Positions 26,689 to 34,671 of a DNA stretch of 47,124 nt are shown here, one piece after another (positions within the stretch are counted from its first letter, which is position 1; each line of letters begins with the position of its first letter). The DNA is taken from contig JAUXSD010000024.1 in assembly GCA_030681525.1 (NCBI GenBank), forward strand, positions 1 through 47,124. Reading direction: 5' to 3'. The notes below the pieces were generated by a model. It saw nothing but the letters and a program-made list of their open reading frames with translations, did not search any database and was not told the origin of the DNA. The translations under genes and the position numbers were made by a program. The DNA comes from Solirubrobacteraceae bacterium. Lineage in GTDB: Bacteria; Actinomycetota; Thermoleophilia; Solirubrobacterales; Solirubrobacteraceae.

Positions 26689-27314
26689 TCACGCCGCGAA
26701 CGTGCGACAGCCGCCAGCGAAGGCGGCGGCCAGGTCCAGGATCTCGCCTTCGGGGTGGGCGTCCTGCCAGCTGCTGGCCGCCTCGGCGCCCGCCAGAAAA
26801 TGGACGTGGCAGCAAACGAGCCGGCGAGGTCGGCGGTGTCGGTTGTCGCTGCCGAGGGAAACGAGACGTAGAGGTCTTGTGGCTGGGCTTGCTGGATGGC
26901 GTCGGGCGCGACCACCAGCTCCACGCGGGCACCGGTGACGGGGCAGGTCGAGCGCACGCGCGCGGTTGCGCCCAGCAGGGCCGGCAAGAACAGCGTGTCC
27001 CACGCACACCACGTGTGCAGCCGCTGACCCTCGATGTAGAAGCTGTGCGCGGTCGGCCGCAGCGTGAGCCCGGAGAATCCGATGACCGCATCATCGGCGT
27101 CACGCTCGATGTTCGGCCAGCCACTGAGCCGCCGAGCGACGTCTTCGGGCGCCCGCGCCGGCGCGTCGGCGAAGGCCGCGGTCGTCACGGGCCGGCCTTG
27201 GGCCAGCAGCCCGAGCAGCGTCGAAGCCAGCGGCGCGTCCTCGCAGTCGGCCAAGAGGCTGCGCAGCGCCTGGTCGGAGGCCTTCGTGCCCTGTCGCGAA
27301 GACGGCTCGGTCAT
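26689..27314 (-). pseudogene. merB: Organomercurial lyase (MerB) with a frameshift at the active-site cysteine
   Basis: ATG 27314 overlaps the upstream stop as ATGA. The reading frame carries the MerB core: GFSGLTLRPTAHSFYIEGQR, LHTWCAWDTLFLPALLG, STCPVTGARVELVV (first catalytic Cys) and DTADLAGSF. One A is missing from the run at 26814-26816, so the frame leaves just before FCCHVHFLAG, which holds the second catalytic Cys; that segment and HPEGEILDLAAAF continue in the next frame to the stop at 26689. With the base restored the protein is full length. It would break carbon-mercury bonds. This is either a recent null mutation or a homopolymer read error. Confidence 0.82.
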
Positions 27315-27664
27315 GCCGACCGCTTCGCCCCGTCCACGTCGCGAGCCGGCGACGGTCCTGCGCGTCGCAGCGCGGCGAGGATCCACTCGTCAGCGGGAAG
27401 GCCGCGCAACCCCTCGCGCGTGGCGAACAGCCGGCACCTCAGGCCGAAGTCGTCACGCTCGGCGGCGCCGGGCTCGACGTCCTGGCCGTTGATGCGGACG
27501 GTCGGCGAGCCGAGGAAGCGCTCGCGGTCGGCAGCATCGTGATCGTCGACCTGGACAAGCTCGATCTCCGCGGTGACGCCGCTCGTTGCGAGCAGCCCGC
27601 GCAGATGTGGCAACAGCGACTCATGGTTCGGACAGCCCTCGAAGTAGAGAACCTCGACTTTCAT
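27311..27664 (-). CDS. Thioredoxin-like protein of the mer operon
   Basis: A 117-residue protein, start ATG 27664. VEVLYFEGCPNHESLLPHL is a thioredoxin-fold N-terminus with a single active-site Cys (EGCPN), followed by VQVDDHDAADRERFLGSPTV and the cis-Pro region SPTVRINGQDVEP. This short family commonly accompanies actinobacterial mer genes, and some members have selenocysteine at the Cys position. It may reduce or hand over thiols to MerB or MerA. It lies 40 bases after merA and overlaps merB. Confidence 0.78.
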   Translation of the reverse strand: MKVEVLYFEGCPNHESLLPHLRGLLATSGVTAEIELVQVDDHDAADRERFLGSPTVRINGQDVEPGAAERDDFGLRCRLFATREGLRGLPADEWILAALRRAGPSPARDVDGAKRSA

Positions 27665-27704
27665 CGCCAGCCCCGAGCCGGCCGCGGGTGACCGATCGGG
27701 ACGC

Positions 27705-29135
27705 TCACAAGTCAGCCACCGCGCGAGCACCGCGCGCAGTCGGCGGCTGGGCTCCCGCCGGGACTTCGGCGCCGGTCTCGCGATGCACGCCGCCGGCGGC
27801 GGCATTGACGCCCTCGGCCAGCGTCGGGTGGACGTGGATCGCTTGTGCGAGGTCGCGGTAGGTCGCCCCGATGACCATCGCGATGACGACCTCGTGGATG
27901 AGGTTGGCGGCGTCGGACCCGGCGATGTGACAACCGAGGATGCAATCGGTGCCGGCGTCGGCGACGAACTTGATCAGGCCCTGCGTGTCGCCGATCGCGC
28001 GCGCCTTGACGACTCCCGCGAAGTCCTGGCGGCCGATCACGACGTCGTGACCCTGCTGTCGTGCCGCCTGCTCGGTCAGCCCGACGGCGGCGACCTCGGG
28101 GTCAACAAAGACCGCGTGCGCGACGACGCGGCCGGCGGTGCTGCGCGGCTGGCCGCGAAACACCGTGCGATAGACGACGTCGGCGTCGTCGCGGGCAGTG
28201 TGCGTGAACATCGGCCCACCGCGTATGTCGCCCAGCGCCCAGACGTTCTCGACGGCCGTCTGCAGGCCGTCGTCGACGGCGACGAACCCATCCGCTCCGA
28301 GTTCGACACCGAGGTGCTCAAGCCCGAGCTGATCGGTGTTCGGCATCCGGCCCGCGGCGAGCAGGGTGTGGCTTGCAAGCACTTCGGTTCCGTCTGCGCA
28401 GATGACGCGGATCTCGCCGGCGTCACCGGCGACGGCAACACACTCGCGACCGAGCAGGACGTCGATGCCGTCGGCGCCAAATCCGGTGGCGACGGCGGCG
28501 GAAATCTCGGGGTCCTCGGCGCTCAGCAGCCGCGCGGCGCGCTGCACGACCGTCACGCGCGAGCCAAAGCGGCGAAACATCTGCGCGAACTCACAGCCGA
28601 CGTAGCCGCCGCCGATCACCACGAGGTGGTCGGGTATCTCGCGCACGTCGAGCATCGTGCGCGACGTCAGGTAGGGCACCGTCTGCAGACCGTCGATCGG
28701 CGGGATCGCGGTGCGCGTCCCCACGACCAGGAAGATCCGATCGGCCTCCAGTTCGGTGTCGCCGACACGCAAGCGTCGCGGGCCCACGAACTCGCCCTGC
28801 GCCTGATAGAAGGTGACGTTGTCTGCGCCTTCGACCGTGCGATAGGCCCCGGAGCGGATCGACTCAACAATCTGATCCTTGCGGTCAACGACCGCGCCCA
28901 GGTCCACCTCAGGCGTTCCGACACGCACCCCGAACTCGCCTGCCCGGCGCACCTGATGAGCGACCGCCGCCGAGGCAATCATCGTCTTGGTCGGGATGCA
29001 TCCGCGATTGAGACAGGTACCGCCCAGCGTTTCGCGCTCGACAAACGCCACGTCGCCGTGGCGAGCCGCCCGCAACGCCAGCGGCAGCCCGGCCATCCCG
29101 CCACCAACTACCAAGGTGTCATATCGCTGTGCCAT
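27705..29135 (-). CDS. Mercuric reductase-like FAD disulfide oxidoreductase
   Basis: A 476-residue class I pyridine nucleotide disulfide oxidoreductase. FAD-binding GGGMAGLPLALRAA, redox centre GGTCLNRGCIPTK, NADPH-binding VVIGGGYVGCEFAQMFRRFG, and the dimer-domain HVHPTLAEGVNAAA are all present. No MerA N-terminal HMA domain is present, and the vicinal Cys pair found at the C-terminus of classical MerA is missing; the tail is Ala/Pro-rich. Its place between the MerT-like and MerB genes supports Hg(II) reduction, but a thiol reductase role remains possible. Confidence 0.8.
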   Translation of the reverse strand: MAQRYDTLVVGGGMAGLPLALRAARHGDVAFVERETLGGTCLNRGCIPTKTMIASAAVAHQVRRAGEFGVRVGTPEVDLGAVVDRKDQIVESIRSGAYRTVEGADNVTFYQAQGEFVGPRRLRVGDTELEADRIFLVVGTRTAIPPIDGLQTVPYLTSRTMLDVREIPDHLVVIGGGYVGCEFAQMFRRFGSRVTVVQRAARLLSAEDPEISAAVATGFGADGIDVLLGRECVAVAGDAGEIRVICADGTEVLASHTLLAAGRMPNTDQLGLEHLGVELGADGFVAVDDGLQTAVENVWALGDIRGGPMFTHTARDDADVVYRTVFRGQPRSTAGRVVAHAVFVDPEVAAVGLTEQAARQQGHDVVIGRQDFAGVVKARAIGDTQGLIKFVADAGTDCILGCHIAGSDAANLIHEVVIAMVIGATYRDLAQAIHVHPTLAEGVNAAAGGVHRETGAEVPAGAQPPTARGARAVADL

Positions 29136-29165
29136 GCCTGCTCCGTCTCTCGAGTGCGAGGACCT

Positions 29166-29465
29166 TCAGCGATCTGCCTGCGCAAGATCGCGCTTTGTCG
29201 TCACGTCAGCAGGCTGCGATCGCCACGCGCCCGCCCTGTGACGTGCATGACAGGCGGCTGTTCGGCGCCGGCGCCCGACAACGACGGCGCCGGCCAGCAG
29301 CAGCAGTGCCGCCAGCGCGCCACCCGCCACCCCGACGAGCGTCCCGACCGTCAGACCGCCGATGACGGCGAGCACCAACAGATGACCGCCGCAGCAGACC
29401 AGCATCACCAGCCCGCCCACGCCCAGCGCCGCGCCCGTTCCGCGCGCTGTCGGCTTGTCGGCCAT
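29166..29465 (-). CDS. MerT-like small membrane transporter
   Basis: A 99-residue protein, start ATG 29465, which shares one base with the ArsR stop (TGATG). Two or three helices are seen; the first contains a vicinal Cys pair (LVMLVCCGGHLLVLAVIGG) as in the Hg(II) importers MerT/MerF. The tail is basic. It probably carries Hg(II) to the reductase encoded next, 30 bases on. Sequence identity to MerT is low, so the name is by feature and context. Confidence 0.68.
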   Translation of the reverse strand: MADKPTARGTGAALGVGGLVMLVCCGGHLLVLAVIGGLTVGTLVGVAGGALAALLLLAGAVVVGRRRRTAACHARHRAGAWRSQPADVTTKRDLAQADR

Positions 29466-29836
29466 CAGCAGCCCCCGTCGTCGAGGCGCTGGCACGAGGC
29501 GACATGCTCAGCGTTGTCGCCGAGGACCGCCCGGGCAACCGCCAACAGCTCAAGCGCGCGGTCGTCGGCCACTCGATAAAAGACGTTTGGGTGCCGGCGC
29601 TCGCGCGCCACGAACCCACACCAGCGCAGACACGCAAGGTGATTGGAGACCTTCGGCTGCGGCTGCTCCAGGCGCCGGACGAGCTCGCCGACAGTCAGCT
29701 CGCCATGCTCGTCAAGCAGCTCCAAGACGCGCACGCGCGTCGCGTCCGCCAGCACCTTGAAGTACTTCGCCACAAGATCAGCCTCAGCCGGCTGCTCAGG
29801 CAACACAAACGGCATCTCCAACGACGGGCGTGGCAC
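29465..29836 (-). CDS. ArsR/SmtB-family repressor of the mer operon
   Basis: A 123-residue winged-helix protein. GTG 29836 is the longest start; ATG 29815 (MPFVLPEQPAEAD) is an alternative. VAKYFKVLADATRVRVLELL, LTVGELVRRLEQPQPKVSNH and LACLRWCGFVARERRHPNVF are the ArsR helices. Candidate metal ligands are the Cys in CLRWC and the C-terminal ASCQRLDDGGC. Actinobacterial mer operons commonly use an ArsR-type rather than a MerR-type regulator. It heads the operon ArsR-MerT-MerA-thioredoxin-MerB, with an operator dyad just upstream. Confidence 0.87.
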   Translation of the reverse strand: MPRPSLEMPFVLPEQPAEADLVAKYFKVLADATRVRVLELLDEHGELTVGELVRRLEQPQPKVSNHLACLRWCGFVARERRHPNVFYRVADDRALELLAVARAVLGDNAEHVASCQRLDDGGC

Positions 29837-29844
29837 ATGACCAT

Positions 29845-29866
29845 GTTATCACCCCGGAGTGATAAC
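29845..29866. promoter_or_regulatory. Operator dyad of the mer operon
   Basis: A perfect inverted repeat GTTATCA-N8-TGATAAC starting 8 bases upstream of the GTG of the ArsR-type gene. Size and position fit an autoregulatory ArsR site. Confidence 0.72.
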
Positions 29867-30001
29867 GATGCGCCCAAGCTTCGCCGCGCCGACTAGACGA
29901 AGCCATCTGACTGGCCGCCTGCTGGCGCAACAAGCGCTACCGGTCGCGCCCTGGCATGGTGGTGTCCTGGAAGCGCAATCTCGGACATGGCGCGATCACG
30001 T

Positions 30002-30017
30002 CTCAATGGAGGTTGAG
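30002..30017. promoter_or_regulatory. Candidate operator of the CmtR/CadC-type gene
   Basis: CTCAA-N6-TTGAG, a perfect dyad of the type bound by ArsR/CadC proteins, 20 bases before the ATG at 30038. A possible -10 element (gctacgat) overlaps the gap between dyad and start. Confidence 0.5.
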
Positions 30018-30037
30018 GCGTTGCTACGATCGCGGAC

Positions 30038-30394
30038 ATGGCCGATGACCGCTGCGACCTGCTGTGCCTGGACCTGCCCAAGGCCGAGGCGTTGCGGGCG
30101 GCGCGCCTGCCCGAGGAGCTCGCGCGCCCGCTCGCTGAGCGCGCCAAGGCGCTTGCCGACCCCACGCGGCTGACGATCGCCGCGGCGCTCGCGCAGACCG
30201 ACGAGCTGTGCGTATGCGACATCGCATGGGTCTGTGAGCGCCCGGAGAACCTCGTCTCCCACCACCTACGCGCGCTGCGGACCGCCGGAGTTGTCGCCAG
30301 CCGACGCGACGGCAAGATGGTCATGTACGCCGTCACCGACGCCGGCCTCGCCCTCCTGGCGGCCGTCCGCGCCGATGTCGAGCGCGCGCGATGA
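30038..30394 (+). CDS. CadC/CmtR-like ArsR-family metal sensor
   Basis: A 118-residue repressor. The N-terminus CDLLCLDLP and the helix-3 box ELCVCDIAW (Cys-Val-Cys-Asp) form the Cd/Pb/Zn site known from CadC-type sensors. LADPTRLTIAAALAQ and NLVSHHLRALRTAGVVASRR are the winged-helix elements. ATG 30038. It overlaps the CDF exporter start as ATGA and so is the switch for that operon. Confidence 0.88.
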   Translation: MADDRCDLLCLDLPKAEALRAARLPEELARPLAERAKALADPTRLTIAAALAQTDELCVCDIAWVCERPENLVSHHLRALRTAGVVASRRDGKMVMYAVTDAGLALLAAVRADVERAR

Positions 30395-31119
30395 GCACAC
30401 CGGTCGCCCTCCCGTCGGCCGCGCCGGCACCGAACGATCGCGAAACGTACCGGCGCCTTGCCACGCGCGTGAAGCTGCTGTCGTGGGTCAGCCTCGCCTA
30501 CATGACGCTGGAGGGATCGATCGCGATCTTCGCGGGGGTCCTGGCCGGCAGCGTCGCGCTGATCGGCTTCGGGCTGGACTCGGCGATCGAGGGCTTTGCC
30601 AGCGCGATCATCGTCTGGCGCTTCACCGGCACGCGGATGTTCTCCGAGGCCGCCGAGCAGCGCGCGCAGAAGCTCGTCGCGATCCAGTTTTTCATCCTCG
30701 CGCCGTACGTCGGCGTTGAGTCCGTCCAGGCGCTCGTCCAGGGCGAGCGGCCCGACGTCAGCTGGCTGGGGATCGCGCTCAGCGCGTCGAGCTTGGTGGT
30801 CATGCCCTACCTCGGCATCGCCAAGCAGCGCATCGCCGACCAGATCGGCTCGGCGGCGACGAAGGGCGAAGGGCGCCAGAACATGCTGTGCGCGTACCTC
30901 GCCGGCGCGCTGCTTGTCGGGCTGCTCGCCAACGCCGCGCTTGGCGCCTGGTGGCTTGACCCGATCATCGGTCTGCTGATCGCCGCCGTCGCGATCAAGG
31001 AGGGCCGTGAGGCGTGGAGCGGCGAAGGCTGCGCGTGCACATCAGATCCGCTCGCCGCGCTGCGCGAGGAGGACTGCGACGACTCGTGCTGTCAGACCGG
31101 CTCGGGGCCGACGCGTTGA
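30391..31119 (+). CDS. Cation diffusion facilitator-like metal exporter with Cys-rich tail
   Basis: A 242-residue membrane protein with five or six helices. The CDF pattern is seen in SWVSLAYMTLEGSIAIFAGV, VALIGFGLDSAIEGFASAII (D-x3-E in a helix pair) and WWLDPIIGLLIAAVAIKEG (D-x-x-I-x-x). The usual cytoplasmic domain is absent; the tail carries five Cys (GCACTSD and CDDSCCQ), likely metal ligands. ATG 30391 overlaps the sensor gene. Probably exports Zn, Cd or a similar ion. Confidence 0.8.
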   Translation: MSTPVALPSAAPAPNDRETYRRLATRVKLLSWVSLAYMTLEGSIAIFAGVLAGSVALIGFGLDSAIEGFASAIIVWRFTGTRMFSEAAEQRAQKLVAIQFFILAPYVGVESVQALVQGERPDVSWLGIALSASSLVVMPYLGIAKQRIADQIGSAATKGEGRQNMLCAYLAGALLVGLLANAALGAWWLDPIIGLLIAAVAIKEGREAWSGEGCACTSDPLAALREEDCDDSCCQTGSGPTR

Positions 31120-31772
31120 CACGCGGTCGCCTTGCACGGCTGCTGCTCGTCGGCGCGACGGCACTGGCCGCCGTGACGTCGCTCGCGCTGCTCGCGGCCA
31201 GCGCGCCCGGACCCGATGATGATCGGCTGACGCGCAGCGCCACGAGCGCGTTTCGCGCCGGGGAGCTTCCGCGCGGGATCGCCGGCGCCCGAGCACCCGG
31301 GTTTGCGCTGCGTGACGCGTACGGCGATCGTGTGGACACCTCAACCCTCGCCGGGCGCCCCTATGTGGTGACGTTCTTGTACACCGACTGCCGTGACGTC
31401 TGCCCGCTGATCGCCCAGGAGCTCAAGCTGGCACTGCGGCAGCTGGGCGCGCGGGGGCGCGAGGTCAGCATGCTGGCGGTGACTGCCGACCCTGAGGGCG
31501 ATACGCCCGCCGCCGTCCGCGCCTGGCTGCGGCGCCAGCGCATGCCCGATAGCTTCCGTTACCTCGTGGGAGACCGGCGTGAGGTTGAGGGCGTGTGGCG
31601 CGCGCACTATGCCGCCGGTCAGCCGCGCGATCGCGCCGAGAGCGCGCATTCGGCCAGCATCTGGCTTGTCGATCGGCGCGGGCGCTGGCGCGCGAAGTTC
31701 TCCGGTGGCCTCCCCGTCGCGCCCGCCGACATCGCCCACGACCTGCGGCTGCTACTCGATGAGCGCTCGTGA
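31086..31772 (+). CDS. SCO1/SenC/PrrC-type copper chaperone-like thioredoxin protein
   Basis: A 228-residue protein. GTG 31086 gives an N-terminal anchor helix (LARLLLVGATALAAVTSLAL) and overlaps the end of the CDF gene by 34 bases. The SCO fold shows VVTFLYTDCRDVCPLIAQEL with the Cu-binding C-x3-C and the conserved His in AESAHSASIWLVDRRG. It stands outside the membrane and would hand copper to a cytochrome oxidase or buffer metal or thiol stress. Being in a CadC/CDF operon is unusual. Confidence 0.85.
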   Translation: MLSDRLGADALTRGRLARLLLVGATALAAVTSLALLAASAPGPDDDRLTRSATSAFRAGELPRGIAGARAPGFALRDAYGDRVDTSTLAGRPYVVTFLYTDCRDVCPLIAQELKLALRQLGARGREVSMLAVTADPEGDTPAAVRAWLRRQRMPDSFRYLVGDRREVEGVWRAHYAAGQPRDRAESAHSASIWLVDRRGRWRAKFSGGLPVAPADIAHDLRLLLDERS

Positions 31773-32635
31773 CCTCCGCGCGACGAGCGATGGCGATCGG
31801 GGCGGTGCTGTTGCTGATCGCGGGGTGCGGCCAGGACGACTCTGCTCCATCGCAGCGCGCCATCGACGAGGACCCCGGCCCGATCCACGTGCACGGCGTC
31901 GGCGTGAACCCCGCCGACGGCGCGCTGTTTGTCGCCACGCATACCGGCCTGTTTCGCGCCGCCGCCGGCGAACGACGATCGCGCCGCGTCGCCGGTCGCT
32001 TCCAGGACACGATGGGCTTCACCGTCGTCGGCCCCGACCGCTTCCTCGGCTCCGGCCACCCCGACCTGCGCGACAAGCTGCCGCCGTTTCTCGGGCTGAT
32101 CGAATCAGACGATGCCGGCCAGTCATGGCAGCCGGTGTCGCTGCTCGGCAAGGCCGACTTCCACATCCTCGAAGCGCGCGGCGATCGCGTCTACGGCTAC
32201 GGCTCGGACTTCAAGACCCGGACGCCGCGCTTTCTGACCAGCACCAACGGCGGGCACACGTGGCAGCGCCTGAAGGCACCCGAACCGCTGATCTCGCTCG
32301 CGATCGCGCCGGACACGGCGAACACGACGATCGCGTCGGGCGAACGCCGCGTTTTGCGCTCCACCGACGCTGGGCGCACATGGGCACAAGTGGACGCGCC
32401 GAGCGCCGGCCTGCTCGCCTGGAACGACGACGGCGTGTTTCTCGTCGCGGCCGACGGGCGGGCGTGGCACGCCGACCGGCCCGACGCCTCGTGGCGGGAG
32501 GTGGCACCGGTCGGCGGCCAGCCGGCCGCGTTTGACAGCGGACGCCCCGGCGAGCTGCTCGTCGCGCTGCACGACGGCACGATCAAAAGCTCAACCGACG
32601 CCGGCGCCAACTGGACGATCCGCTCGCAGCCCTGA
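31769..32635 (+). CDS. Beta-propeller lipoprotein (BNR/sialidase-like, F510_1955-type)
   Basis: A 288-residue lipoprotein, GTG 31769 overlapping the SCO1 stop as GTGA. A signal peptide ends at the lipobox LLIAGC. Repeated blade motifs such as ESDDAGQSWQPVSLL, TSTNGGHTWQRLKAP, RSTDAGRTWAQVDAP and SSTDAGANWTIRS are Asp-box (BNR) repeats of a propeller. It starts IHVHGVGVNPADGALFVATH, typical of a family annotated as glycosyl hydrolases without proof. It is the last gene of the sensor-CDF-SCO1 operon; the function is unknown. Confidence 0.8.
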   Translation: MTSARRAMAIGAVLLLIAGCGQDDSAPSQRAIDEDPGPIHVHGVGVNPADGALFVATHTGLFRAAAGERRSRRVAGRFQDTMGFTVVGPDRFLGSGHPDLRDKLPPFLGLIESDDAGQSWQPVSLLGKADFHILEARGDRVYGYGSDFKTRTPRFLTSTNGGHTWQRLKAPEPLISLAIAPDTANTTIASGERRVLRSTDAGRTWAQVDAPSAGLLAWNDDGVFLVAADGRAWHADRPDASWREVAPVGGQPAAFDSGRPGELLVALHDGTIKSSTDAGANWTIRSQP

Positions 32636-32663
32636 CGCGCATCCGTCGGCTGGACGAAGTGAT

Positions 32664-33689
32664 CTACAGCGCGCTTTTGAGCGCGCGTTCTACGGCGTTG
32701 AAGCCGAAGGAGCCTTCCAGGCGGCTGGTGAGGCGCCCCTGCTTGTCAAAGACAAACAGCCACGGCTCGGTTTGCAGGTTAAACGCGCGCAGCGGCGGGC
32801 GCAGCCCGTTTGTGGGGTCGTTGTCGACGAAGACCTCTTGGTGGATGAACTGCACGCGGTCGCCGTAGCGGGCCTTGAGCTGCAAGGCGATGTCGACAAC
32901 GGGGCCACAGACGCGCGACTCGCACAAGGCGGGGGTCGCGAACAGCAGCGCGACTGGTCGCTTGCCGATCACGTCGGCGAAGTTGACGTCGTGCATGTCG
33001 TCGGGGGGCAGCCGGGTGTCGATTGCCTCGACGTTGCCGCTGGCCGAGGCGACGGTCTCGGTGCTGATCTGCGGCGCTCGCTCACCCGGTCGCGGGATCC
33101 GGTCGCGGCGCACCGGCTTGACCGTGATCTGCGTGGGTGCAACGACGAGCGCAACGCCGTTTTGCGGCGGGTCGAACTTCGTGGCGACAAGGACGGATTT
33201 CTTGCCGGTGCTGGTGAAGGGCACCCGCGCCTCGTAGATCGCGGCGAAGGGGTCGTCCTCGCCTGCCGCGGTCTGGCTGCGATACGCCGGGTCGGTGACG
33301 AGCAGGTCAGCGGGTGCGGGAAACGGTCCGCGGGCCTTGGCGTTTGGGCTGTCGGCAACGTAGACGGCGGTCTTGCCGTACACAAAGCCCGCTTTGGCAT
33401 CGATGACGCCGAAGGCCAACCGGTTCTCGCCCGGCGTGAAGACCGAGCCGGCCAGGCCGACCTCGGTACCGGTCGCGCCGATGCTGTCGGCAAGGGCCTG
33501 CAGCGAGCGCCCCGCGGTCGCCGGAAAGTCGCTGACCTGCGATCGCGTGGCGCCCTGCAGCTGCGTGCGCAGCGCCGCCGAGGACTCAGCCAGCGGCGCG
33601 CGCGAACCGTCGTCGTCTGAGCTGCCGCCGCAGCCGGCGAGCAGCAGCGCCGCGGTCACGACGCAGACCAGGACCTGTCGTAGGTGCAC
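32664..33689 (-). CDS. Lipoprotein with C-terminal thioredoxin/TlpA-like domain
   Basis: A 341-residue protein, ATG 33689, lipobox LLLAGC. The first half is an Ig-like or unknown domain (GENRLAFGVIDAKAGFVYGK). The second half is thioredoxin-like: PVALLFATPALCESRVCGPV with C-x4-C rather than C-x2-C, then QFIHQEVFVDNDPTNGL and EPWLFVFDKQGRLTSRLEGS. It converges on the SCO1 operon. A periplasm-side thiol or metal-handling role is inferred. Confidence 0.78.
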   Translation of the reverse strand: MHLRQVLVCVVTAALLLAGCGGSSDDDGSRAPLAESSAALRTQLQGATRSQVSDFPATAGRSLQALADSIGATGTEVGLAGSVFTPGENRLAFGVIDAKAGFVYGKTAVYVADSPNAKARGPFPAPADLLVTDPAYRSQTAAGEDDPFAAIYEARVPFTSTGKKSVLVATKFDPPQNGVALVVAPTQITVKPVRRDRIPRPGERAPQISTETVASASGNVEAIDTRLPPDDMHDVNFADVIGKRPVALLFATPALCESRVCGPVVDIALQLKARYGDRVQFIHQEVFVDNDPTNGLRPPLRAFNLQTEPWLFVFDKQGRLTSRLEGSFGFNAVERALKSAL

Positions 33690-33741
33690 GCGCGCCAGCG
33701 TAGCCCGTGGGTTCGTTTCGCTCGCTGGCCTGCGCGCCCGG

Positions 33742-34160
33742 ATGGCAGCCCGTCAACGCCTGCCGCTGCTCGGCGCCCTCGCCGTCGTCTTCATGGGGCT
33801 CGCAGCGCCCGAGTCCGCGCTCGCGCACGCGCTCGTCGGCCGCGAGAGCCTGCCGATCGCGAAGTGGCTGTTCGGCTGGGACGCAGCAGTCATGCTTGTC
33901 GCGTCGTTTGTCGCGCTTGCTGTCCTGTGGTCCAAGCCACGCCTCGAAGGCGCAGAGGAGCGGCGCGGCCGGCCTACCGCGGGGTGGCTTGACGTACCCG
34001 CCGGCGCTCGGCGTAGCGAGCGTTCGCGCTCGTCGTCTACGCCGGGTCCGCCGGGTCAAACACGACGACGAACCGCCTCGCGCCGACTGTCATCTTCGTG
34101 CTCTTCTGGGTCGCGATCGCGATTGCGAGCCTGTTTCTCGGCGATGGCTTCAAGGCCGTC
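33742..34160 (+). pseudogene. Remnant of a fenitrothion-hydrolase-like integral membrane protein
   Basis: ATG 33742 opens with a signal/first helix and AHALVGRESLPIAKWLFGWD, then VMLVASFVALAVLWSKPRLE, the start of a large actinobacterial membrane family annotated fenitrothion hydrolase. After about 33960 the frame is lost. Matching sequence reappears in another frame near 34025-34150 (VIFVLFWVAIAIASLFLGDG) and then ends. More than half of the roughly 400-residue protein is gone. Confidence 0.55.
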
Positions 34161-34268
34161 GCGATCGATCGGGCTCGCTGCGACCGAGAACAAGTGGTTT
34201 CAGCCGACCGCCAGCGGGCGCCAGCGCAGGACGGGCGGCCGCCACGGCGGAGGAACGAGAGCCGCTAG

Positions 34269-34469
34269 TCAGGGTCGGGGAGCGTCCTGCGGAGGGCAGT
34301 ACGGGATGCTCTGATGCGCCTGGTGTGTGCCGTGATTCAAGTGGGGGACGTTCGAGTGGGCGTTGGCGGTCGCTCCGTGCTCGCATCCGGTATGGGTGGC
34401 CCCCGCGACTGACGCTGGTACGAGCACCATCGACGCCGTCGTCACCGTTGCTACAAGGGCTCTGCGCAC
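34269..34469 (-). CDS. Small secreted His-rich peptide
   Basis: A 66-residue protein. GTG 34469 has AAGGAG 5 bases upstream. A signal peptide (RRALVATVTTASMVLVPASVAGA) is followed by a mature part of about 42 residues with seven His and two Cys (THTGCEHGATANAH, HLNHGTHQAHQS, YCPP). It probably binds metal outside the cell. It sits 200 bases downstream of the TlpA-like region and ahead of copA; I know no family. Confidence 0.6.
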   Translation of the reverse strand: MRRALVATVTTASMVLVPASVAGATHTGCEHGATANAHSNVPHLNHGTHQAHQSIPYCPPQDAPRP

Positions 34470-34671
34470 GTTGTCTCCTTGGGTCGTGGGTCGAGGCGGC
34501 ACGGAGCACCGGCCGCAGCCGGGATGGAAGCTCGTATCGCCATGGCCTCGGGCTACCCATCTCTCGCGCGCGAAACGCCGCTTTTTGCGCCATGTGGCGG
34601 AGCGCGACGACGTGGGTACGGTCGCACCGGGCGCGATCGGACAGGAAGGCGCTGCTCGCTCGTGGGTTGCC

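Noticed and set aside
27783-29579. 598-codon open frame on the plus strand
   Set aside because: Antisense to the mercuric reductase-like and MerT-like genes, with no recognisable domain.
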